A stretch of 27,356 bases of DNA, from assembly GCA_964236585.1 (NCBI GenBank), contig CAXSFE010000041.1:1-27356 (forward strand), in the 5' to 3' direction. Each line of letters opens with the position of its first letter. Position 1 is the first letter of the stretch. This DNA is from CAXSEF01 sp964236585. GTDB taxonomy: Bacteria; Pseudomonadota; Alphaproteobacteria; Acetobacterales; Acetobacteraceae. Of the stretch, positions 6,022-12,736 are shown piece by piece. The notes under the pieces are model-generated. The model saw nothing but the letters and a program-made list of their open reading frames with translations. It did no database searches and was not told the DNA's origin. Made by a program: the position numbers and the translations under genes.

Positions 6022-8372
6022 GCCGCTTGCGGCACGAGATCAAGCGCCTGGCACAGCTGTTGGGCGTAGACACGGAAGTTATGCCCGGCCTCGAAGTCCT
6101 GTCGCGCCAGCTCCCAGGCCGCGGGCCGGCCTGCCGCGAGCAGCTGCTCGACCGCACCCGCCAGCAGCACGGGGCTGAGACGGTCCGGGATCCGGAAGAC
6201 ATACTCCGGCGCGCCGAGCGACTCTGCCAGCCCGGCATTCGCGACGGCAGGCAGGCCTGCGGCGGCACAGTCGAGCAGGGCGCCCGACAGGCTGCCGAGA
6301 TTGTGGGTGCGCATCTGGATCGCGGCATCGGCGCCGAGCAAGTAGTCGCGATAGATCGCCTCGTCCACGTAGTCCCGGTGGAAGCGCACATGCGCCCCGA
6401 GGCCGAGCGCATCCACCAGCGTCTCGACCGGGCCGCCCTGCGGCGGCGGCTCGCCCACGAAATGCAGCTGCGCCGCAATCCCCCAGCAATGCAGCAGGTC
6501 AAGGGCCCAGACGCACTCCTCGGGCCCTTTTGCCGGCTGCACGAAGCCGAACGTGACGAGCAGCGGCACTTCCGCCGCAACCCCGAGGCGCCCGCGCGCG
6601 GCGGCTCGGCTCGACGCCGAGAGCGCCTCGGCGGGCCAGGGACGATAGATCGAAAACGGCAGCAGCACTGCCTCGCGGCCCAGCCGCGCACGCACCAGGT
6701 CGACGCTGGGGCGGGAGTGGAAGATCAGCGGCTCCGTCACCTCGGCGAGATCCGCGAAGAACGTCGCCTCCAGGTGGGACTCGTCGGCAAGCCACAGCTC
6801 CAGTTCGCCCGGCCGCAGCGCCCGGCCCAGTTCGCGCGCCGCGGTCGCCCGCGCGCGCACCTCGCCCAGCAGGATGCGGTAGAAACCGAGCAGGCGCGCG
6901 TCGTGGCAGATGCACGCACCGCCATAGCGCATCAGCAGCTCGAAGATGCGCTGGTGCAGGTGCGAGTTGCCCATCACCCCCACCACCCGGTCGAACCCGC
7001 CCGACAGCATCGGCAGCGCAGACAGCGGCGAGATCGTGGTGTTCGCGATCGGCGCCGGGTTCGCCGTCTCCGTGAACACGTGCAGGTCCACGCGCCGGCC
7101 CAGCTCCACGCAGCACGCCGCGGTGTAGTCCGCGACTCCCGAACGATCCGGCGGCACCGGCGACAGCAGGGCCACCCGGGGCCGGCTCCGCCCCGCCGCG
7201 CCCTTGGCACCGGCCGCGGCGGAGGTCGACGCCCCGGACGCCTCCCGCGCGCGCTCGTCCCCGCGCGCCTCCATCGCCGACCAGAACAGCCGCGCCACCT
7301 CCACGGTGCGGAACCGCGGCCAGGTCGGCGCCTGCTGCTCGACCACCGCGCGGCGCCACTCCGGCCGCATCGCGCGCGCAAGGATCGTCGCGAGCGCGGC
7401 GTGGTCGTCCGGCTCGAACAGCAGCGCATCGTCGTCGATCAGCTCGCGGTGCGCCGGGATGCGCGAGGCCACCGACGGCACCGCCGCGGCCATGGCCTCG
7501 ATCACCGGCAGCGAGAACCCCTCGGCGCGCGAGGCAGTGACCACGCAGAACGACTCCCGGTACAGCGCGAGCAGCTCCGCCTCGTCGACGTGGCCCGCAA
7601 AGCGCAGCCGGCCAGGATGCCCGCCGCCATCTTGGTGCAGGCGCCGGAACGCCTCGACCTGGTGCGGCGCATAGCGGCCGGTGACCACGATCGGCACCCC
7701 CGCGTCCGCCATCGCGGAGCAGCCGGCATGGGCCTGGATCGGGCACTCCACGTTCTTGCGCGGATCGCCCCCGCCGATCACCAGCAGATGCCGGCCGGCA
7801 AGCGGACGGCTGTGCGCCGCCTCCGCATCGCGTTCGAAGCCTGGGTCGAGCGGCGCCCCGGTGACGGTGACGTCGCGCTCCGGGACCGGCAGCAGCGCGT
7901 GCAGCCGCTCCGCGCTGCTGCGCGAGATCGGCATGAACAGGTCGTGGCCCGACAGCCACGCAAGCCTGGTGTTGTAGTCGAGCCTGCGCCGCGCGTCCGG
8001 CAGGTACAGCGCCGGGAAGTCGAACGGGATGAAGTCGTACACCGCCGCCGCGCGCAGGCAGCGCGGACTCGACGACAGGCGCGCGACAAACAGCGGGTCG
8101 TGCGTCATCGGCGAGAGCTGCACGAACCAGCACCCGGTCATGTCGCCGACGTATCCGGTCTGCTGCACCGAATCCACCAGCGCGCGCACCGCCCCGCCGA
8201 GCGCCGGCAGCGCGGGGTCGGTGACGCCCACGATGCGGTGGCTGGCCGCGAACCGGCTGTGCAGCCTCGCATGCTGCAGCAGCCCGAGCGCGTGCCGGCC
8301 GACGCCCCGCTCGCGGTAGTTCTCGTCCTGCAGGCAGCGCAGGTCGACGACGAGGGCGGGCTGGGCGGTCAT
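6018..8372 (-). CDS. Two-domain glycosyltransferase (tandem GT4-like)
   Basis: A 784-residue protein with two GT-B glycosyltransferase modules in series. Module 1 (about 1-370) begins LVVDLRCLQDENYRERGVGRH and carries GGGDPRKN (201-208) and ASRAEGFSLPVIEAM (280-294) with an intact Glu-x7-Glu. An Ala-rich linker (about 371-397) leads to module 2, which begins RVALLSPVPPDRSGVADYT and carries GFVQPAKGPEE and then RTHNLGSLSGALLDCAAAG, where the Glu residues of the donor motif are missing. I chose the ATG at 8372 because GAGGAC lies seven bases upstream; the longer frame from 8420 lacks this. It would add one or two sugars to the same glycan. It is transcribed divergently from gmd. Confidence 0.85.
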   Translation of the reverse strand: MTAQPALVVDLRCLQDENYRERGVGRHALGLLQHARLHSRFAASHRIVGVTDPALPALGGAVRALVDSVQQTGYVGDMTGCWFVQLSPMTHDPLFVARLSSSPRCLRAAAVYDFIPFDFPALYLPDARRRLDYNTRLAWLSGHDLFMPISRSSAERLHALLPVPERDVTVTGAPLDPGFERDAEAAHSRPLAGRHLLVIGGGDPRKNVECPIQAHAGCSAMADAGVPIVVTGRYAPHQVEAFRRLHQDGGGHPGRLRFAGHVDEAELLALYRESFCVVTASRAEGFSLPVIEAMAAAVPSVASRIPAHRELIDDDALLFEPDDHAALATILARAMRPEWRRAVVEQQAPTWPRFRTVEVARLFWSAMEARGDERAREASGASTSAAAGAKGAAGRSRPRVALLSPVPPDRSGVADYTAACCVELGRRVDLHVFTETANPAPIANTTISPLSALPMLSGGFDRVVGVMGNSHLHQRIFELLMRYGGACICHDARLLGFYRILLGEVRARATAARELGRALRPGELELWLADESHLEATFFADLAEVTEPLIFHSRPSVDLVRARLGREAVLLPFSIYRPWPAEALSASSRAAARGRLGVAAEVPLLVTFGFVQPAKGPEECVWALDLLHCWGIAAQLHFVGEPPPQGGPVETLVDALGLGAHVRFHRDYVDEAIYRDYLLGADAAIQMRTHNLGSLSGALLDCAAAGLPAVANAGLAESLGAPEYVFRIPDRLSPVLLAGAVEQLLAAGRPAAWELARQDFEAGHNFRVYAQQLCQALDLVPQAA

Positions 8373-8584
8373 GGGCGCGTCCTCGCAGACAGGTGTTTCC
8401 AACGCAGGCGCGGACTCCATACAGGCGCGCCCGGGGCTTGCCTATCGGCCGACCCACGGCCCCGCGGCGGCGCACGGGCCCGGGCAGGCGCGCTCCCGGC
8501 CCGGCGCCCGCGGCGCAGCAGGCTTGCCTCTTGCCCTGGGCCGGTCCAAACGCTGAACGGCGACAGCGTGCGGGAGTGCATCGA

Positions 8585-9652
8585 ATGCCCACGGCTCTGA
8601 TCACCGGCGTGACCGGCCAGGACGGCGCCTACCTGGCGCAGCTCCTCCTCGCCAAGGACTACCGCGTCATCGGCATGATGCGCCGCTCCGCCTCCTCCGA
8701 CGTGGTCGGCGAGCGCCTGCGCTGGCTCGGCGTGCTCGACCGCGTCGAGCTGGTCGACGCCAACCTGATCGACCTCTCCAGCCTGATCCGCACGATCGAG
8801 CAGCACCGGCCCGACGAGGTCTACAACCTCGCCGCCCAGAGCTTCGTCGCCGCCTCCTGGCAGCAGCCCCTGCTCACCGGCACCGTGACCGGCCTGGGCG
8901 CGGCCAACGTCCTGGAGGCCGTGCGCATCGTCCGCCCGCAGGCCCGCTTCTACCAGGCCTCCTCGTCGGAGATGTACGGCCTGATCCAGGCCCCCGTGCA
9001 GGACGAGCACACCCCCTTCTACCCGCGCTCGCCCTACGCCGCCGCCAAGCTCTACGCCCACTGGATGACCGTGAACTACCGCGAGAGCTTCGGCCTGCAC
9101 GCGAGTTCGGGCATCCTGTTCAACCACGAGAGCCCGCTGCGCGGCATCGAGTTCGTCACCCGCAAGATCACCGACGGCGTCGCCCGCATCAGCCTCGGCC
9201 TCGCCTCCGAGCTCACGCTCGGCAACCTCGACGCCAGGCGCGACTGGGGCCACGCCCGCGACTACGTCGGCGCGATGTGGCGCATGCTGCAGCAGGACGA
9301 CGCCTCCGACTACGTGGTCGCCACCGGCCGCACCACCACGATCCGCGAGTTCTGCCGCATCGCCTTCGAATGCGCCGGCCTGGACTGGCAGGACCACGTC
9401 CGCACCAGCGCCGCCCTGGTGCGCCCCGCGGAAGTCGACGTCCTGCAGGGCGACGCCGGCAAGGCGCGCCGCGTGCTGGGCTGGGCCGCCGAGACCACGC
9501 TCGAGCAGATGGCCGCCGAGATGGTCGCGGCCGACCTCGCCCGCCACCGCGCCCGCCAGAACGGCGCCCCCCCGCCGACCGCCCCCTTGCCGACCATCGC
9601 CGCACCGCCGACCGCAGCCGCCCCGCCCCAGATCCACCCCGCCGAGGCGTGA
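8585..9652 (+). CDS. gmd: GDP-mannose 4,6-dehydratase
   Basis: A 355-residue short-chain dehydrogenase/reductase converting GDP-D-mannose to GDP-4-dehydro-6-deoxy-D-mannose with bound NADP. It shows the nucleotide-binding ALITGVTGQDGAYL (4-17), NLAAQSFV, the catalytic SSSEMYG (126-132) and YAAAK (Tyr151, Lys155), FNHESPLRG and GNLDARRDWGHARDYV, all typical of Gmd. The ATG at 8585 has GGGAG eight bases upstream; the frame continues upstream only as GC-biased noise. The last 35-40 residues are an Ala/Pro-rich tail not needed for the fold. The stop is followed after one base by the start of the reductase gene, so both steps of GDP-rhamnose synthesis are one operon. Confidence 0.93.
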   Translation: MPTALITGVTGQDGAYLAQLLLAKDYRVIGMMRRSASSDVVGERLRWLGVLDRVELVDANLIDLSSLIRTIEQHRPDEVYNLAAQSFVAASWQQPLLTGTVTGLGAANVLEAVRIVRPQARFYQASSSEMYGLIQAPVQDEHTPFYPRSPYAAAKLYAHWMTVNYRESFGLHASSGILFNHESPLRGIEFVTRKITDGVARISLGLASELTLGNLDARRDWGHARDYVGAMWRMLQQDDASDYVVATGRTTTIREFCRIAFECAGLDWQDHVRTSAALVRPAEVDVLQGDAGKARRVLGWAAETTLEQMAAEMVAADLARHRARQNGAPPPTAPLPTIAAPPTAAAPPQIHPAEA

Positions 9653-9653
9653 C

Positions 9654-10565
9654 GTGCCCCCGCGCGCGATCCTGGTCACCGGCTCGGACGGCTTCGTCGG
9701 CCGCCACCTGCTCGCCCGCCTCGCCGCCGACTTCCCCGACGCCACGCTCCACCCCGCCGGCTTCGACGTCACGGACGCCGCCGCGATCGACGCCGCCGTC
9801 GCCGCACTGAAGCCTGACTCTTGCATCCACCTCGCCGCCATCGCCGCCATCGGCGAGGCCCGCGACGCCCCTGAGCACGCCTGGGCCACGAACCTCGGCG
9901 GCACCCTCTCCCTCGCCCGCGCCCTGCGCCGCCACGTCCCGGACTGCGCCCTGCTCTATGTCTCCTCCGCAGACGCCTACGGCAGCTCCTTCGCCGCCGG
10001 CCACCCGCTCGACGAAGCCGCCCCGCTCGCGCCGATGAACACCTACGGCGCCACCAAGGCCGCCGCCGACCTGGCGCTCGGCGCCATGGCGCAGGACGGC
10101 CTGCGCGTGATCCGCCTGCGCCCGTTCAACCACACCGGCGCCGGCCAGTCCGAGGCCTTCGTCGTCGCCGCCTTCGCCCGCCAGGTCGCGCGCATCGGCG
10201 CCGGCCGCCAGCCCCCCGTGCTCCGGGTCGGCACGCTGGACGCCCGCCGCGACTTCCTCGACGTGCGCGACGTCACCGCCGCCTACAGCCTGTGCCTGGC
10301 CCACGCCGACGCCCTGGCGCCGGGCACCATCCTCAACGTCGCGTCCGGGGAGGGCCGCCGCATCGGCGACATCCTCGACGCCCTGCTCGCCCTGTCCGGC
10401 GTCCACGCCACCATCGAGACCGACAGCAACCGCCTGCGCCGCGCGGAGATCCCCCTGGCCTGCGGCAACGCCGCCCTCGCCCGCGACACCCTCGGCTGGG
10501 CCCCGGCCATCCCCTGGGACACCACCCTGCGCGACGTGCTCCTGGACTGGCAGGCCAGGGCCTGA
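9654..10565 (+). CDS. rmd: GDP-6-deoxy-4-keto-D-mannose reductase (probable Rmd)
   Basis: A 303-residue NAD(P)-dependent sugar reductase. It has the Rossmann loop LVTGSDGFVGRHL (8-20), HLAAIAAIG, VSSADAYG (103-110), YGATKAAAD with catalytic Tyr131/Lys135, RPFNHTG, and late motifs NVASGEGRRIGDIL and LGWAPAIPWDTTL typical of Rmd. It should reduce the Gmd product to GDP-D-rhamnose. GDP-fucose synthase (fcl) is the alternative; the length and C-terminal motifs favour Rmd, and nothing in the sequence supports the epimerase step. The start is GTG at 9654, one base after the gmd stop, with no Shine-Dalgarno of its own, consistent with translational coupling. Confidence 0.82.
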   Translation: MPPRAILVTGSDGFVGRHLLARLAADFPDATLHPAGFDVTDAAAIDAAVAALKPDSCIHLAAIAAIGEARDAPEHAWATNLGGTLSLARALRRHVPDCALLYVSSADAYGSSFAAGHPLDEAAPLAPMNTYGATKAAADLALGAMAQDGLRVIRLRPFNHTGAGQSEAFVVAAFARQVARIGAGRQPPVLRVGTLDARRDFLDVRDVTAAYSLCLAHADALAPGTILNVASGEGRRIGDILDALLALSGVHATIETDSNRLRRAEIPLACGNAALARDTLGWAPAIPWDTTLRDVLLDWQARA

Positions 10566-10655
10566 CCCGTGGGAGGCAAGAGGCCGCACCCGGCGACGAA
10601 CCGCCGGGGGCAAGGCGCGCAGTGCCGGCGCGCACTGAAGCCGATCCATCAGCAA

Positions 10656-10774
10656 GCAAGGCCGGGCTCTGCCCGGACCCGCCAAAGGGCCGAGCCCTTT
10701 GGAAACCCTGTACCTAGGAAGTGGATTCCAAAGGCTTGCCTTTGGCGGAGTTTGAGGCAGAGCCTCAACCTTGC
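10656..10774. repeat. Mosaic hairpin repeat, copy 2
   Basis: Ends are GCAAGGC (10656-10662) and CCTTGC (10769-10774). Inside are the hairpins GGGCTCTGCCC, AAAGGGC..GCCCTTT, CCAAAGGC..GCCTTTGG and GAGGC-AGA-GCCTC, with a linker around CCTAGGAAG. It lies between rmd and the cupin gene; no gene is seen in this 275-bp gap. Confidence 0.8.
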
Positions 10775-10840
10775 CTGCCTCGCCGGCCACGCCCACGGCC
10801 GACTTCTGAAACGCCTCGCGCACCGCACGGGAACACGAGC

Positions 10841-11338
10841 ATGACCGACCGCATCGTCCGCGCCGCAGAAGGCACGGCCGCCGGACAGAACCCCGGCCCC
10901 CACCCCACGCTGGGCTACTGGCACGCCTGGGTCGACGAGGACGGCAGCAGCCACCAGACCCGCTGCGCCCTCGACAGCTTCGAGCTGAAGGGCGTCGGCC
11001 CCGGCGTGCAGCCGCAATGGAACCACAAGGAGCCGGAGGCGAAGTCCGTGGTGACCTTCACCGTCCTCCCCGTCGGCTGGCTCGGCGACTGGCACGAGAA
11101 CCCGAAGCCGCAGTGGATCGCGCCGATCTCCGGCCGCTGGTTCGTGGAAACCATGGACGGCACCCGCGTCGAGATGGGCCCCGGTGACCTGGAGCTGGGC
11201 GAGGACCAGAACTGCCGCGCCGACGCGCACGGCCACAAGGGCCACCTGTCCGGTACCGTCGGCGACGAGCCCTGCGTGCTGATGGTCGTCGGCCTCGACG
11301 TGGCACCCACCGTCGCCCAGCCCTGCCGCGCCCGGTAG
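10841..11338 (+). CDS. Cupin-domain protein, unknown substrate
   Basis: A 165-residue protein of the single-domain cupin type, cytoplasmic (no signal peptide). The strand pattern around WHENPKPQW, PISGRWFVETMDG, VEMGPGDLELGEDQNC and AHGHKGHLSG matches the two cupin motifs, with His and Glu residues that could hold a metal. Proteins of this kind often act as sugar or acid isomerases, dioxygenases or sensors; I cannot choose. The ATG at 10841 has only a weak purine run (GGGAAC) upstream. The two-domain VOC gene follows 30 bp later on the same strand, so the pair may be one unit of small-molecule metabolism. Confidence 0.75.
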   Translation: MTDRIVRAAEGTAAGQNPGPHPTLGYWHAWVDEDGSSHQTRCALDSFELKGVGPGVQPQWNHKEPEAKSVVTFTVLPVGWLGDWHENPKPQWIAPISGRWFVETMDGTRVEMGPGDLELGEDQNCRADAHGHKGHLSGTVGDEPCVLMVVGLDVAPTVAQPCRAR

Positions 11339-11368
11339 CCGCCCCATGCGCATGGCTCGGGCGCCCTC

Positions 11369-12319
11369 GTGAGCACGGACGCGGCGCCCGCCGCCCCCGG
11401 CGCGACCCGCCTCCTGCGCGTCGCGATCCCCGTGACCGACCTGGGGCGCCTCGCGGCCTTCTACCGCGACGCCCTCGGCTTCTCCGTCGGGCCCACGCGC
11501 ACCCGCCGCGGCGACGGCTTCGCGCGCGCCACCGCAACCCCCGGGGCGCACGCCGACGTCGCGACGCTGCGCCTCGGCGACCAGCACTTGGCGCTGGAGC
11601 ACCACCACACCCCCGCCCGCCCCTACCCGCCCGGCAGCCGCAGCCAGGACCTGTGGTTCCAGCATGTCGCGATCATCGTCGCCGACATGGACGCCGCCCA
11701 CCGCCGCCTGACCGCCGTCGGCTGCACCGCCATCTCCGTCGGCGGCCCGCAGCACCTGCCCGAGTCGAGCGGCGGCGTCCTCGCCTTCAAGTTCCGCGAC
11801 CCCGACGGCCACCCCCTGGAGCTGCTGCAGTTCCCCCCCGGCCGCGAGCCCGCCCCCTGGCGCGCCTCAGCCGCCCGCGCCTCCTCCGAACCCTGCCTTG
11901 GCCTCGACCACTCCGCGATCGGCGTCGCCGACGCGGCCGCCAGCGCCCGGTTCTACACCGCAGCCCTCGGCCTCCCGAACACCGCAGCCGGCCTGAACAG
12001 CGGCCCCGCCCAGCAGCGCCTCGACGACGCCCCCGGCGCCCTGGTGGACGTCGTCGCGATGACCCCCGCCGCCGCCCCGCCCCACGTCGAGCTGCTCGGC
12101 TACCGTACCCCGTCCGACGGCCGTCCCCTGCCCCCCGACGCCGCAGTCGCCGACATCGTGGCCACGCGCCTCGTGCTGGAGGTCGCCCGTCTCGACCAGG
12201 CCACGCTGACGGCTGCCGGCGCGCGCTTCGTCTCCGCCGGCGTGGTCGAGGGCGACGAGGGGCGTACCGCCCTGGTGCGCGACCCGGACGGGCACCTGCT
12301 GGAGCTGAAGGAAGCGTAG
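11369..12319 (+). CDS. Two-domain VOC (glyoxalase/dioxygenase-fold) protein
   Basis: A 316-residue protein with two vicinal-oxygen-chelate modules. The first (about 13-155) starts LLRVAIPVTDLGRLAAFYRDAL and ends FRDPDGHPLELLQF; the second (about 175-316) starts GLDHSAIGVADAAASARFYTAALGL and ends VRDPDGHLLELKEA. The closing His-x-x-Glu elements are usual metal ligands. The family includes extradiol dioxygenases, glyoxalases and resistance proteins; the substrate is unknown. The start is GTG at 11369; an eight-codon frame (11346-11372) ends across it as GTGA. The gene sits after the cupin gene and ends right at a mosaic repeat. Confidence 0.8.
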   Translation: MSTDAAPAAPGATRLLRVAIPVTDLGRLAAFYRDALGFSVGPTRTRRGDGFARATATPGAHADVATLRLGDQHLALEHHHTPARPYPPGSRSQDLWFQHVAIIVADMDAAHRRLTAVGCTAISVGGPQHLPESSGGVLAFKFRDPDGHPLELLQFPPGREPAPWRASAARASSEPCLGLDHSAIGVADAAASARFYTAALGLPNTAAGLNSGPAQQRLDDAPGALVDVVAMTPAAAPPHVELLGYRTPSDGRPLPPDAAVADIVATRLVLEVARLDQATLTAAGARFVSAGVVEGDEGRTALVRDPDGHLLELKEA

Positions 12320-12323
12320 GCAA

Positions 12324-12458
12324 GCAAGGCTGGGCGCTGCCCAGACCCGCAAAGGGTCCGAGGACCCTTTGATCCCATGACTTGAGCGAAGCCATCCAAG
12401 GGGCTTCGCTTGGCGGGGTCCACGCCTTCAAGCAGGGGGGCAGGGCCCCTGGCCTCGC
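12324..12458. repeat. Mosaic hairpin repeat, copy 3
   Basis: Begins GCAAGGC five bases after the VOC stop and ends about CCTCGC. Hairpins include TGGGCGCTGCCCA, AAAGGGTCC-GA-GGACCCTTT and GGGGCTTCGCTT. The linker contains ATGACTTGAGCG. This copy is the most diverged. It fills the first third of the 417-bp gap between the convergent VOC and TonB-receptor genes. Confidence 0.7.
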
Positions 12459-12487
12459 TTCCTCTCTCACCCTTGCAGCCCCACCCC

Positions 12488-12569
12488 GTCACGCCCCTCG
12501 TGACAGCGGAGCCCAAAACTCCCCGATCCGTCACGACTCCCGTGACGCCCATGTCACGACCCCCGTGAC
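12488..12569. promoter_or_regulatory. Three tandem GTCACG-N5-CGTGAC palindromes
   Basis: Three perfect dyads of identical design (6-bp arms, 5-bp spacer, 17 bp total) lie at 12488-12504, 12530-12546 and 12553-12569. Spacers differ (ccect-like C-rich sequences), so the arms are what is kept. Half-site centres are 11 bp apart, one helical turn, as expected for a dimeric helix-turn-helix protein. Centre-to-centre distances are 42 and 23 bp. Additional half sites GTCAC (about 12629) and GTCACG (about 12674) follow. They lie between two convergent genes, so the regulated unit is not evident. The rest of the gap to 12736 holds no gene that I trust. Confidence 0.55.
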
Positions 12570-12736
12570 ACCTCATGCCAAGGCCGTTGATCCACGTTTG
12601 CAACCATGAAATCGCCGGCAATGTCCCTGTCACACACCACAGGCCGACCCACCGGCTTTCCTCCGGCAGGATGTCACGGTTCAGGACGCGAGGCGGAGCG
12701 CAGTCCGAAGATCCCGGCAGGTCCGACGCCACGGGA

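Noticed and set aside
6027..8600. 857-residue plus-strand frame opposite the tandem glycosyltransferase
   Set aside because: Arg/His/Ala-rich noise on the opposite strand of a well-supported gene; no domain motif.
11346..11372. Eight-codon frame overlapping the VOC start as GTGA
   Set aside because: No ribosome site and too short to judge.
8369..12352. Long minus-strand frames opposite gmd, rmd, cupin and VOC genes
   Set aside because: Gly/Ala/Arg-rich shadows with no motif; the plus strand has complete families.
12488..12569. The three GTCACG palindromes as intrinsic terminators
   Set aside because: Arms are short, no T-runs follow, and the exact 17-bp design repeated three times fits protein sites better.
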